Part shown: positions 45,391 through 54,423 of the stretch, piece by piece
Position numbering within the stretch: the first letter of the stretch is position 1
Layout: every line of letters begins with the position of its first letter
Source: Saccharibacillus sacchari DSM 19268
GTDB taxonomy: Bacteria; Bacillota; Bacilli; Paenibacillales; Paenibacillaceae
Length of the DNA: 64,000 nucleotides
Direction: 5' to 3'
Assembly: GCF_000585395.1 (NCBI RefSeq)
Contig: NZ_KK073875.1
Location: 1,082,407 to 1,146,406, forward strand
Notes under the pieces: model-generated
The model's input: the letters and a program-made list of their open reading frames with translations, nothing else
What the model was told of the DNA's origin: nothing
Databases searched by the model: none
Program-made: the position numbers and the translations under genes

Positions 45391-45614
45391 ATTTAGATCC
45401 CTCCCGGAAATAGGCGCTTCATCATGGTCGGTAAAGGCATTCCGGGACATAAGACCCCTTGATGCTTGTTCGACTGCTTCTAATGTAGCATATTCATGAA
45501 TGTTTAGGACAATATTTCCTTACGCCCCAACTTCTTTATCGCCTTCTTCCTGTAGTGTCGCGCATTTTTCCCCTTACAGATTTGGCATGCAATCATAGAG
45601 CTGCTCCCTACGTC

Positions 45615-45662
45615 AAAAAGACTCCTTTTACTCGGCATGTTTGCCGGATCAAGGAGTCTTTC
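45615..45662. terminator. Bidirectional terminator after the fructokinase gene
   Basis: AAAGACTCCTT pairs with AAGGAGTCTTT with an inner CGGCA/TGCCG stem; it closes the minus-strand fructan operon. Confidence 0.85.
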
Positions 45663-45678
45663 GCATGACTTTCTAATC

Positions 45679-46647
45679 TTACGTTTCGTACTGCACTTCA
45701 TGATTTGCCCGGTCGGGTGCTCCTTCATTTTTCAACGCCCGAATCCCAAGCGCCAGCGCGCCTTTCAATCCCGATTGCGTGCCCAGCCCCGGACTGACGA
45801 TATAATCGTCCAACCCTTCGGCAAGTTCCGGCGCGGCGACGTAGCCGTTCAGCAGCTCGGCGACGCGCCGGCGGATCAGCGGCAGCAAATGCTTCTGCTG
45901 CATCACTCCGCCGCCCAGAATGATTTTGCGCGGCGAGAGCAGCAAGATCGTCGTCGCGACGGACTCGGCGATATAATGCGCTTCGATCTCCCAAGCCGGA
46001 TGATCCGGCGCAAGCTCGTGCCCCGGGACACCCCATCGTTCTTCGATCGCCGGACCCGAAGCCATGCCTTCCAGGCAATCGCCGTGATAAGGGCATCGGC
46101 CCGCGAACCCGTCGTTCGGATGGCGGCGAACCGGCACGTGTCCGCCTTCGGGATGCAGAAGACCGTGCAGCAACCGTCCTCCCGCATATACGCCCACGCC
46201 GACGCCCGTTCCGATCGTGTAATACGCGCAATCGTTCAATCCCCGCGCCGCGCCCCACATGGCTTCCCCGTAAGCGGCGGCGTTTACGTCGGTATCCCAA
46301 CCGCAAGGCACGTCGAACGAACGCCGCAGCGTGCCCAAAAAGTCGAAGCCGCTCCAACCCGGCTTGGGCGTGGTGGTCACGAAACCGTACGTCTCGCTGC
46401 CCGTGCGCAAGTCGATCGGACCGAACGAACCGATGCCGATCGCCTGCACGTTTTTGCCTTCGAAATAATCGATCACCCGGCGCAGCGTTTCTTCCGGCTG
46501 CACAGTAGGAAAACTTATCCGGTCCGTAATATTGCCGTCCGGGGTTCCGATTCCGCAAACGAACTTGGTCCCTCCCGCTTCGATCGCGCCGATGACCGCG
46601 GAAGCGTCTATCGCGCGCTCCGTCTTGTTCGAATCTCGATCCGTCAC
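45679..46647 (-). CDS. Fructokinase, ROK family
   Basis: 322 residues from a GTG at 46647, with GGAGG 8 nt upstream inside the end of the GH32 gene region. The ROK fold starts AIEAGGTKFVCGIG (phosphate loop). The motifs YYTIGTGVGVGVYAGG and HPEGGHVPV lead to the zinc site HPNDGFAGRCPYHGDCLEG (His and three Cys/His), typical of fructokinases. It phosphorylates fructose released by the adjacent GH32 enzyme. Three bp separate it from that gene, so the two are translated together. Confidence 0.9.
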   Translation of the reverse strand: MTDRDSNKTERAIDASAVIGAIEAGGTKFVCGIGTPDGNITDRISFPTVQPEETLRRVIDYFEGKNVQAIGIGSFGPIDLRTGSETYGFVTTTPKPGWSGFDFLGTLRRSFDVPCGWDTDVNAAAYGEAMWGAARGLNDCAYYTIGTGVGVGVYAGGRLLHGLLHPEGGHVPVRRHPNDGFAGRCPYHGDCLEGMASGPAIEERWGVPGHELAPDHPAWEIEAHYIAESVATTILLLSPRKIILGGGVMQQKHLLPLIRRRVAELLNGYVAAPELAEGLDDYIVSPGLGTQSGLKGALALGIRALKNEGAPDRANHEVQYET

Positions 46648-46650
46648 GGG

Positions 46651-48255
46651 TCAGTCCTCCTTCGAAACCGGCTTGCAGTTGGCCGTTTCGGAAACGGCAC
46701 CGTTCTCCGGAACGAATCCGGCGGAGCTTTGAATCTTCCGGATCGCGACAGTGCGGAAGACCATGCCGTCCTCGTCGCCGAATGCCGATAAGCGATCCGC
46801 TTCGGGTTCCGGAAAGATCAGGTCGGTCATCGCGAGACGTCCGTCGCCTTCGAACGCTTCCACCGAAGAGCGGTCGACGAAGATCCTTAGACACGTATCG
46901 GATGCGACCGCTGCGTACGCCTGACCGGATGCCTCCGAAGTTTCCGACTCCGACCGCGCCTTTTGCGCCGAAGCCGAAGGTACGGAAGTCCGAGCCGAAT
47001 GACGGTCCGCGAAATGCTCGTAAAAATCGCTCTCGCCCGCTTCGCTGCGGTCGATATACAACTCGTTCGCGTCGGCATCGAACCCGACCGACGTGCCGCA
47101 CCGCTCTCCTTCACGCAGCCGGAATCCGAACGATTGTCCCGCCTGCGCTTGTACCTCCAATTCGAACGCATCCAACCGCAGCGGCTTCAGCGCTCCGCGC
47201 AGTTCGCTCAACGATACGTTTTGCAGTTCCAATACCGGCACCCGCGCCGCTTCGACTTCCCGGGCCGGACGCTGCATCAACGTCTCGACGCCGCATACCG
47301 TCTCCAGCGTCAATTCTCTCGGCAGCGTCATCGCGCCGCGCCAACCGTCGGTCGGCGTCGAATTCGCGTAGCGCCAATTACTCATCCAGCCCACGTACAG
47401 CCGTCTGCCGTCTTCGGCCGGCATGTCCGACCAGCTCACGCCGGCATAATTGTCGCGTCCGTGATCAAGCCAGCGGACTTCGCTGGACGCTTCATCCGGC
47501 ATGAACGTCTCGCCGTCGAAATCGCCCGTGAAATACTGCGTCCGCGACCCTTCTTTGCCCGATCCGTTGTCGCCGATGCTGACCAGCAGCACCCAGCGGC
47601 TGTTCGACGGATCGCCGTCGACGGGCAGCTCGAACAAATCCGGGCATTCCCATACGCCGTCGTGCGAACCGATCCCGTCGCCGAAGTCGCTGCCGAACGT
47701 CCAATTTTTCAAATTCGGCGACCGATAGAACGATACGATTTGCCCGCAGGCGAGCACCATGATCCACTGCCGCGTCTGTTCGTGCCAAAATACCTTCGGG
47801 TCGCGGAAATCCGGCCAGCCTTCGCGTTTCAGAACGGGATTGCCTTCATATTTATTCCAAGTACGCCCTTTGTCCCGGCTGTAAGCCAGACTCTGCGTTT
47901 GCACGGTCGGCATTCCCGGACGCTCGAGATGATGGGTGAAAATCGCGATCAACCCCGGTCCGTCCGGGAAAAAGCCGGTCGTATTGTGCGTATCCACTAC
48001 CGCGCTGCCCGAAAAAATCGTGCCGTGTTCGTCCGGTTCGATCGCGACCGGCAGCTCCTCCCAATCGATCAGATTGCGCGTCACCGCGTGTCCCCAGTGC
48101 ATGGGTCCCCATGTCGTGCCGAACGGATGATGTTGGAAAAACAAATGGTACTCCCCGTCGAAAAACACCATGCCGTTCGGATCGTTCATCCAGTGCTTTG
48201 CCGGCGAAAAGTGATAAATGCCCCGGTAATCGGGCGTTGTCGCTTGTATCGTCAT
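46651..48255 (-). CDS. GH32 fructosidase (levanase/sucrase type), cytoplasmic
   Basis: 534 residues, no signal peptide. The five-blade propeller has the three acidic motifs: WMNDPNGMVFFDGEYHLFFQ (nucleophile Asp), FRDPKVFW (transition-state Asp) and WECPDLFELPVDG (acid/base Glu). The C-terminal beta-sandwich ends with LRIFVDRSSVEAFEGDG. Motif wording (HWGHAVTRNLIDWEELPVAIEP) is nearer the levanase/exo-inulinase branch than sucrose-6-phosphate hydrolases. With an ABC importer and not a PTS in the operon, the substrate should be non-phosphorylated sucrose or fructo-oligosaccharide. Confidence 0.9.
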   Translation of the reverse strand: MTIQATTPDYRGIYHFSPAKHWMNDPNGMVFFDGEYHLFFQHHPFGTTWGPMHWGHAVTRNLIDWEELPVAIEPDEHGTIFSGSAVVDTHNTTGFFPDGPGLIAIFTHHLERPGMPTVQTQSLAYSRDKGRTWNKYEGNPVLKREGWPDFRDPKVFWHEQTRQWIMVLACGQIVSFYRSPNLKNWTFGSDFGDGIGSHDGVWECPDLFELPVDGDPSNSRWVLLVSIGDNGSGKEGSRTQYFTGDFDGETFMPDEASSEVRWLDHGRDNYAGVSWSDMPAEDGRRLYVGWMSNWRYANSTPTDGWRGAMTLPRELTLETVCGVETLMQRPAREVEAARVPVLELQNVSLSELRGALKPLRLDAFELEVQAQAGQSFGFRLREGERCGTSVGFDADANELYIDRSEAGESDFYEHFADRHSARTSVPSASAQKARSESETSEASGQAYAAVASDTCLRIFVDRSSVEAFEGDGRLAMTDLIFPEPEADRLSAFGDEDGMVFRTVAIRKIQSSAGFVPENGAVSETANCKPVSKED

Positions 48256-48316
48256 CGTTGATAAGCCTCCCGTGCTTCTTTTTCTCGGATCTCTTTATCG
48301 CCCCGCCGACGATTCT

Positions 48317-49918
48317 TTAAGGCTGGGCGACGCTGCGGTCATAACCTTCCTGACGGATCTTGAGCCATTCTTGCAATCCCAAACGATCCAGCTCTTGCAG
48401 ATATTCGTTCCACTCGCTGTCGACTTTGCCGTTCTGGTACCATTCCGTGCGTTTGCGCAGCATGTACGGGAACAGGTCGGCTTCGATCGTGGACAGCCGG
48501 TCCAGTTCGTCGATGCTGAAAAAGACGTTCGGATACGTGTTTTCGGCGGTCATATGCGGTACGAGCACTTTTTTCATCAGATCCATGCGCCATTTGGCAT
48601 CATCCGGCATGGTCGTGTACGTGCCGAAGTATTCGTCGAGAATCGCCAGCGGTCCGCCGATGCTCGTCTTTTGGCGCACTTCGACCGGAGCCGAGCCTTC
48701 GAGCGGCAGATGCTTGAGCATTTGCTTGCTTTCGTCGAATTCGAAAATGTTCTGCTGATTCTCGTCGCCGTACGTGCCCCAGTTATCCTGAACGGATTGA
48801 AGCGGGTCGTAGAGCGCGTCTACCCATTTGGCCGTCGTTTCCAACTGTTGGTTGGTACTAGTGACGACCATCGAACCCCGCATGAAGCCCATGCCGTTAT
48901 TGCGCGTCACATTCACTTCGCCGCTCGGCCCCGCCACCGGCGGCATCAGGTCGTATTTGTCGTTCATGCCCGTAATGTTCGCTTTGTCCCAAGTGAAGTA
49001 CAACCCGTAACGGTCGTCTTTGCCTTTGGCGACGTACGTATTCCAATCCTGCTGGAACGATTCGATGTCGATCAGTCCGTTGTCGTACAGATCGTACACG
49101 TAATTGACCGCGTCTTTATAGCCCTGTTCCGTGCCGGTGAAGATCACTTTGCCGTCATCGCTCACGACCAAGTGGTCCGGATTTTCGCCCAGGCCGAACG
49201 CCGCGAACAGGAACGTCAGGTTTTCGCCGCCCGGCTTGTCGATAAACGACAGCGGAATTTCGTCGGCTTCGCCGTTGCCGTTCGGATCCTGCGTTTTGAA
49301 GGCGACCAGCGTCTCTTTGAGTTCCTCCGTGGTCGTCGGCATCTCAAGTCCCAGCTTGTCCAGCCATTCGACGTTGATCCACGGCATATTGTCGACCGCT
49401 TGGATGCGTTCTTTGTCCGCTCCGAGTTCTTCGATCCACGGGAACGCGTAGATATGGCCGTCCGGCGCCGTAATCATCGCCCGGTATTCGGGATTTTCGT
49501 CCAGCACTTTTTTGAGGTTCGGCATCTGCCCGTCGATCAGTTCTTCCAACGGCACGATCGCTCCGTCTTTCGCCAGCTTCAGCAGGTCATAGTCGCTATA
49601 TTCCGCGGCAAAGACGGCATCCGGCAGATCGCCGCTGGCCATTGCCAGGTTGCGTTTTTCCACGAATACGTCGCTGGTGTAGCTGGTCCAATCGATATGC
49701 ACGCCCGTTTTTTCTTCAAGCCGTTTGACGATCAGCTTCTCGTTCGGGTCGGCAGGAGCGAGCGGCGAGCTGGAGGTCAGCAGGCGCAAAATCGGTTTGC
49801 CGTCGGCAGTCTGCTGAGGTTCGGACGATCCGCCTCCGCAGGCGGTGACCAGCAGAACGGTCGACAACGCGGATGCGGCGAGCGCTTGTTTCCAGTGGGG
49901 CAGGCGAAGTTTTTTCAT
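48317..49918 (-). CDS. ABC transporter sugar-binding lipoprotein
   Basis: 533 residues from the ATG at 49918 (AAGGAGG upstream). The signal peptide ends in the lipobox VTAC at Cys27. The mature part is a large type-1 extracellular solute-binding protein of the LplA/YtcQ group (DYDLLKLAKDGAIVPLEELIDGQMPNLKKVL; YAFPWIEELGADKERIQAV). These work with LplB/LplC-type permeases for complex saccharides. It is the third gene of the operon; no ATPase gene is present, so a shared MsmX-like ATPase is expected elsewhere. Confidence 0.92.
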   Translation of the reverse strand: MKKLRLPHWKQALAASALSTVLLVTACGGGSSEPQQTADGKPILRLLTSSSPLAPADPNEKLIVKRLEEKTGVHIDWTSYTSDVFVEKRNLAMASGDLPDAVFAAEYSDYDLLKLAKDGAIVPLEELIDGQMPNLKKVLDENPEYRAMITAPDGHIYAFPWIEELGADKERIQAVDNMPWINVEWLDKLGLEMPTTTEELKETLVAFKTQDPNGNGEADEIPLSFIDKPGGENLTFLFAAFGLGENPDHLVVSDDGKVIFTGTEQGYKDAVNYVYDLYDNGLIDIESFQQDWNTYVAKGKDDRYGLYFTWDKANITGMNDKYDLMPPVAGPSGEVNVTRNNGMGFMRGSMVVTSTNQQLETTAKWVDALYDPLQSVQDNWGTYGDENQQNIFEFDESKQMLKHLPLEGSAPVEVRQKTSIGGPLAILDEYFGTYTTMPDDAKWRMDLMKKVLVPHMTAENTYPNVFFSIDELDRLSTIEADLFPYMLRKRTEWYQNGKVDSEWNEYLQELDRLGLQEWLKIRQEGYDRSVAQP

Positions 49919-49958
49919 AACCAAATTCCTCCTTGGGATGATGGATGCGCAAGCGGCC

Positions 49959-50840
49959 TTATTTCAGAGAGCCGACCATGACGCCTTTTTCGAAATACTT
50001 TTGGAAAAACGGATACATGACGATCAGCGGCAAGCTGGAAATCACGATCGACGAGTATTTGATCATTTCCGACAAGCGCTTCAGTTCCGCCATCGCCTGC
50101 TGATCGCCGATCATCCCCGGTGCCGCCTGATTCTGGATCAGGATCGAACGCAGCACGAGTTGAAGCGGGAACAGTTTGGAATTTTCGAGATAAATCATGG
50201 CGTCGAAGTACGAGTTCCACTGCCCGACGAACGCGTACAGCGCCAGCACGAACATGATCGGCTTGGACAGCGGAATGACGATGCGCATGAAGATTTTGAA
50301 TTCGGACGCGCCGTCGACGTTCGCGGCTTCTTTGAGTTCTTTGGGGATGCTTTTGAAAAAAGTCCGGGCCAAAATGATATTCCATACGTTGACGGCTCCG
50401 GGAATGATCAGCGCCCACGGCGTATCGAGCATGCCGAGCTGGCGGATCAGGAGGTATGTAGGAATCAGACCTCCTCCGAAAAACATCGTGATGAGGAACA
50501 GCGTCATGACCAGCTTGCGTCCCGCCAGCGTATCGTCGGCGAGCGCATACCCCGCGCAGATCGACACCAGCACCGTGAAGATTGCGAACGCGCCGGCATA
50601 CAGCAGCGAGTTGAAAAATCCGCGGATCATGGCGTCGTTGCTCAATATTTTCCGATACCCCTCCAGGCTCCAGTCGGACGGATTAAGCGATAACCCCCGG
50701 TTGAGCAGCACGGTCGGGTCCATGAACGACGCGACGATGATATACACGAACGGAACCACCACGACCAGTACGGCCAGCGTCAGGAACAATCCGTTCAGTA
50801 CCAGCAGGAAGCGGTCGAACGGCGTATTTTTGACAGTCAT
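49959..50840 (-). CDS. ABC sugar permease, LplC/YtcP type
   Basis: 293 residues with six TM helices. The EAA loop is KELKEAANVDGASEFKIFMR followed by IVIPLSKP, the MalG-family ATPase contact. MFFGGGLIPTYLLIRQLGMLDTPWALIIPGAV is typical of LplC/YtcP proteins. It pairs with the permease at 50865-51827 (24-bp gap) and imports the fructan or sucrose substrate. Confidence 0.93.
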   Translation of the reverse strand: MTVKNTPFDRFLLVLNGLFLTLAVLVVVVPFVYIIVASFMDPTVLLNRGLSLNPSDWSLEGYRKILSNDAMIRGFFNSLLYAGAFAIFTVLVSICAGYALADDTLAGRKLVMTLFLITMFFGGGLIPTYLLIRQLGMLDTPWALIIPGAVNVWNIILARTFFKSIPKELKEAANVDGASEFKIFMRIVIPLSKPIMFVLALYAFVGQWNSYFDAMIYLENSKLFPLQLVLRSILIQNQAAPGMIGDQQAMAELKRLSEMIKYSSIVISSLPLIVMYPFFQKYFEKGVMVGSLK

Positions 50841-50864
50841 CGGATGTTCTCCTTTCCGCTTCTT

Positions 50865-51827
50865 TTAATAAAGCCCCTGATTGTCGTTGAGCTTTTTGAC
50901 CACGAAGTTCACGGTAAGCAGCAGGATGACGTTGATGACCGAATTGAACAGTCCCACCGCCGCCGAGTACGAATAATCGCCCGATTGCAGACCGACTTTG
51001 TAGACGTACGTCGCAATGATTTCCGAAGACGGAAGGTTCATCGACGTTTGCAGCAGGTACGCTTTTTCGAAACCGATCGACATGATGCCGCCCGCTGCCA
51101 GAATGAACACGATCGCCATGATCGGCTTGATCGTCGGCAGGTCGATATGCCAAATTCGGCGCATCAGGCTTGCCCCGTCGAGGCTGGCCGCGTTATGCAG
51201 CTCAGGATCGACGCCCGCGAGCGCCGCCACGTAAATGATCGAAGCCCAGCCCGCCGTCGCCCAGATATCCGACAGGATGTACACCCAGCGGAAGTAAGCC
51301 GGGTCGGTCATGAACATGAGCGGCTGGCCGAAAATCCAGGTCGCGATCGCGTTGATCGGTCCGGTCGGCGACAAGAAAATGAACAGCATTCCCGCGATAA
51401 CAACGACCGATACGAAATTGGGCGCGTACAGAAACAATTGAATGTTCTTTTTCGCTCCGGCTTTGCGCACTTGATTAAGCATCAGCGCGAGCAGGATCGG
51501 AATCGGGAACCCGAACAGCAATCCGTAAAAGCTCAATTTAAGCGTGTTCATGAAAATGACTTCGAAGTTTGGCGAGAGCAGGAATTTTTCGAAATACTTG
51601 AATCCCGCCCATTCGCTGTTCAGAATGCCCCGGATCGGGCTAAACTCCTTGAACGCGATCACGGCTCCGTACATCGGGACATACTTGAAAATCAAGGTCA
51701 ATAAAAGCGCCGGCATCAGCAAAAGATACAAAAAACCGTTCTTTTTGAACGTTCCCCGTCCGCGGCTTGCCGTTTGTTTTTGTTTGATCAGCGGGCCGCT
51801 TTTCCCGGTTTGTGCCGAATTTTGCAT
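50865..51827 (-). CDS. ABC sugar permease, LplB/YteP type
   Basis: 320 residues with six TM helices after a basic N-terminus. YLLLMPALLLTLIFKYVPMYGAVIAFKEFSP is the hallmark of LplB/YteP permeases. The EAA loop is ALAGVDPELHNAASLDGASLMRR followed by IWHIDLPTIKP. It is the first gene of the operon: permease, permease, binding protein, GH32, fructokinase. GGAGGAAG precedes the ATG. Confidence 0.93.
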   Translation of the reverse strand: MQNSAQTGKSGPLIKQKQTASRGRGTFKKNGFLYLLLMPALLLTLIFKYVPMYGAVIAFKEFSPIRGILNSEWAGFKYFEKFLLSPNFEVIFMNTLKLSFYGLLFGFPIPILLALMLNQVRKAGAKKNIQLFLYAPNFVSVVVIAGMLFIFLSPTGPINAIATWIFGQPLMFMTDPAYFRWVYILSDIWATAGWASIIYVAALAGVDPELHNAASLDGASLMRRIWHIDLPTIKPIMAIVFILAAGGIMSIGFEKAYLLQTSMNLPSSEIIATYVYKVGLQSGDYSYSAAVGLFNSVINVILLLTVNFVVKKLNDNQGLY

Positions 51828-52002
51828 TCCCCTTCCTCCATTTCCAGCTAAGGTGCATACGCGAAACTTTTGAAGTTCATCTTCGGCGCCGCGTACAGGC
51901 CCGATTAATTTGTCGGCGGAATCAGTAAGGGCTTACATTTCACATTTGACCTATTCCGCGTTTACAATTTACCAGAATAAATATTCATATGTCAATTAAT
52001 TT

Positions 52003-52021
52003 TGTAAAAATAATTTTTACA
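52003..52021. promoter_or_regulatory. Palindrome in the divergent promoter of the fructan locus
   Basis: TGTAAAAAT-A-ATTTTTACA is a perfect 9-1-9 palindrome about 175 bp before the permease start and 250 bp before the regulator start. It is a candidate operator for the LacI-type protein encoded beside it. The rest of 51828-52271 is AT-rich promoter DNA; a degenerate relative of family-1 ends may lie at 51850-51905. Confidence 0.5.
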
Positions 52022-52271
52022 TTTGTTTATCCGGATACACATATCCCCTTTTAACAACTTTACAAATGTAACAATCAGATTGCTATTTAACACTTTTTAC
52101 GATACATTTGACTCATGCGTTAAGCGTATCGAATCTATCGTTCGACGCGGCAAAACCTTCATAACGCGTGAAGGTTTCGATTCGTCCTTGGAAGGAAAGC
52201 CATATCTTCGCGCCGCTTTTCGACCGAAAATCCCCGTATTCAACCGAACCGATAAAGGTGGAAAACATCCC

Positions 52272-53327
52272 ATGGCCAAAGAGAAAGTCACGATTCAACA
52301 TATCGCCGACGCGCTGGGAATCTCCCGCAACACGGCGTCCAAAGCGTTGAACGATACCGGGGGCATTCCTGAAGAAACCCGTGCCCGCGTGATCAAAAAG
52401 GCGATCGAGCTGAAATACAAACAGTTCGCCTATATGGAAACCGACGGTCTGCTTCCCAAAAAGACGGGCAATATCGCGCTGCTGACCACGAATATGCCCA
52501 ATACGTCACATTTCGGCTCTCCGGTCATCAGCGGACTCGAACAGAAGATCAGCATGGAAGGCTATAACCTATCGATCCATATCGTGCGTGACGACGAGCG
52601 CGGCGAACGGGCGCTTCCCGTCAACTTCGATGCCGCCGGCGTAGACGGGATCGTCTGCATCGAATTGTTCGACCCCGCGTATAGCCGATTATTGACGGAG
52701 CTTGATATTCCCGTCATTTTTATCGACTGCGCGGCCGACGCGTTCTATCCGGATTTCGGCGCCGACGTTTTATTGATGGAAAACGAGCACAGCACCTATG
52801 CCCTGACGCGCGATCTGCTTGCCGACGGCTTGACCGAAATCGGATTCGCCGGCGACTATAACCATTGCAAAAGCTTCCGCGAGCGCTGGATCGGCTACGG
52901 CCGAGCTTTGGCGGATGCCGGCTTGGACATTCCGCGCGAACAGTCCATTTTGGACGAAGACCGATTTTTCCTGTTCGAGACCGATTGGATGGAACGCAAA
53001 CTCGAAAGTATCGGGCGGCTGCCGCAGGCCTTCGTATGCGCCAACGACTTTATCGCCGTGCGCCTGATGAAAGCCCTCAAAAACAGCGGCGCGTCCGTTC
53101 CCGGCGACGTGCGCGTCTGCGGCTTCGACGACTCGTCCGAATCGCGGATCGTCGAACCCCATTTGACGACCGTGCATATCTACAGCAGCGATATGGGCGT
53201 CAAAGCCGGAGAAATGCTGCTATCGCGCATTCGCAATCCCCGGCAGCCGTATCACGTCACGCATGCGTATACGAAGCCGATCTTCCGGGAATCGACGCAG
53301 GGCGAACAGATCGGCAATCAAGTTTGA
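52272..53327 (+). CDS. LacI-family transcriptional regulator of the fructan/sucrose locus
   Basis: 351 residues from the ATG at 52272. The frame is open further upstream, to 52023, but the LacI helix-turn-helix starts right here (VTIQHIADALGISRNTASKALNDTGGI), so the longer form is not credited. The C-terminal domain is a periplasmic-binding-protein-like effector domain (GNIALLTTNMP, GVDGIVCIELFD, AFVCANDFIAVRLMKAL). It is divergent from the ABC-GH32-fructokinase operon and should respond to sucrose, fructose or fructo-oligosaccharide. The AAGGTGG RBS is 8 nt upstream. Confidence 0.88.
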   Translation: MAKEKVTIQHIADALGISRNTASKALNDTGGIPEETRARVIKKAIELKYKQFAYMETDGLLPKKTGNIALLTTNMPNTSHFGSPVISGLEQKISMEGYNLSIHIVRDDERGERALPVNFDAAGVDGIVCIELFDPAYSRLLTELDIPVIFIDCAADAFYPDFGADVLLMENEHSTYALTRDLLADGLTEIGFAGDYNHCKSFRERWIGYGRALADAGLDIPREQSILDEDRFFLFETDWMERKLESIGRLPQAFVCANDFIAVRLMKALKNSGASVPGDVRVCGFDDSSESRIVEPHLTTVHIYSSDMGVKAGEMLLSRIRNPRQPYHVTHAYTKPIFRESTQGEQIGNQV

Positions 53328-53377
53328 CAAGAATTCGGTTGTAACGAAAACTGCGAACAGAAACGGAGCGAATCTTC

Positions 53378-53851
53378 ATGATCAAAAACGAAAAAATAAA
53401 AGCTGCCGAAGTCGACGTGACCGGTGTCAACGGCGAGGCGCTCGGCGTCATGCCGACAAGCGAAGCGCTCAAGCTGGCAAAAGAATTGGGCGTGGACCTC
53501 GTCTGCACCTCCCTCTACTCCAGCCCGCCGCCGTGCGCTCTTATCTCTTCCGGCAAAGCCAAAGAAGCGAAGCAGCAGGAGAAGAAAGCGGCGCGTCCGG
53601 CCAAGATCAAGGAAATCCGGCTGACGGCGAATATCGAAGAACATGACTACGACACGAAAAAGAACCAGGCGCAGCGCATTCTCGAAGGCGGCGATTCGGT
53701 TCAGTTCGTGGTCAAGGTATCCGGCAAAGAAGGCGCTAAGGGCAAAGAGCTGCTCGAGGAACTGCTGCGGGATTTAAAAGAAGTCGGCACGAAAAAAACC
53801 GGAATTCAAGTCAGCGGCAAACAGGTTGCGGTGCAGGTCGATCCGGTATAA
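53378..53851 (+). CDS. Divergent translation initiation factor IF-3 paralog
   Basis: 157 residues. The N-domain has MIKNEKIKAAEVDVTGVNGEALGVMPTSEALKLA then DLVCTSLYSSPPPCALIS, clearly IF-3 but without the usual RIMDYGK/FKYE bridge sequence. A short basic linker leads to the C-domain, IKEIRLTANIEEHDYDTKK and GGDSVQFVVKVSGKEGAKGKELLEELL. The usual infC neighbours rpmI and rplT are absent, and the protein is shorter than typical IF-3 (about 165-175). I infer a second, diverged IF-3, not the essential one. It may alter start-codon selection or ribosome recycling. Confidence 0.82.
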   Translation: MIKNEKIKAAEVDVTGVNGEALGVMPTSEALKLAKELGVDLVCTSLYSSPPPCALISSGKAKEAKQQEKKAARPAKIKEIRLTANIEEHDYDTKKNQAQRILEGGDSVQFVVKVSGKEGAKGKELLEELLRDLKEVGTKKTGIQVSGKQVAVQVDPV

Positions 53852-53937
53852 AAGAAAACGAAAAACGCGGCGGCTGCGTCTATGGATTGAGATCAGCCGC
53901 TTTTGCTTTTGCATAGGCACAGAAAGGCGGGAGACGA

Positions 53938-54423
53938 ATGAATCACGATCAACAATCCGTTTTGGAGGACGCCCTATATGCGCTGCTCGACGGCACGCGT
54001 CTCGGCGAAAAAACACAGATCGCCATGACTCTGCATACCGTCGATGCGAAAGGTTATCCGCATCAGGCCATGGTAAGCGCGGGCGAAGTCGTCGCGGAAT
54101 CCCGCGAACGCTTGCGCATCGCGTTGTGGATCGGCACGAACACGACAACGAATCTGCTGCGGGACGGCAAAGCGCTGCTCGGCGTCGTTCACGGCGGCGT
54201 GTCGTACACGGTCCGGCTTCAAGCCGAAGCGCTGCCCGAGCTGGAAAACGCTAAGCATCCGCGTGCGCGGTTCGCCGCGCATGTGCTCGAAACCCGTGCC
54301 GACACCGCCAAATACGCGACGCTGACAAGCGGGATCTCGATTGAATTGAACGACCCGCAGGCCGTTGTCGTCCGGTGGGAAGAAACATTGGAGGAATTGA
54401 AAAGCGATGAACGAAACGAATGA
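53938..54423 (+). CDS. Pyridoxamine 5'-phosphate oxidase-like (FMN split-barrel) protein
   Basis: 161 residues with AAAGGCGGGAG before the ATG. The pattern IAMTLHTVDAKGYPHQAMVSAGEVVA, LRIALWIGTNTTTNLLRDGKALL and YTVRLQAEAL is that of the PNPOx-like FMN-binding split barrel. Substrate and cofactor (FMN, F420 or haem) cannot be told. It overlaps the following GNAT gene by 17 nt, so the two form an operon. Confidence 0.75.
   Translation: MNHDQQSVLEDALYALLDGTRLGEKTQIAMTLHTVDAKGYPHQAMVSAGEVVAESRERLRIALWIGTNTTTNLLRDGKALLGVVHGGVSYTVRLQAEALPELENAKHPRARFAAHVLETRADTAKYATLTSGISIELNDPQAVVVRWEETLEELKSDERNE

Noticed and set aside
45504-45728. Small minus-strand ORF between zinc-ribbon and fructokinase genes
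   Set aside because: It spans the terminator at 45615-45662, overlaps the fructokinase 3' end and has no RBS.
51850-51905. Possible degenerate family-1 element before the fructan operon
   Set aside because: Only short blocks (GCATACGC, GAAACTT, CGCGTACA-GCCC) resemble the termini; not enough to claim a copy.
52023-52271. N-terminal extension of the LacI-type regulator
   Set aside because: The helix-turn-helix begins right after the Met at 52272, which has an RBS; the extension has no similarity and crosses promoter DNA with the palindrome.
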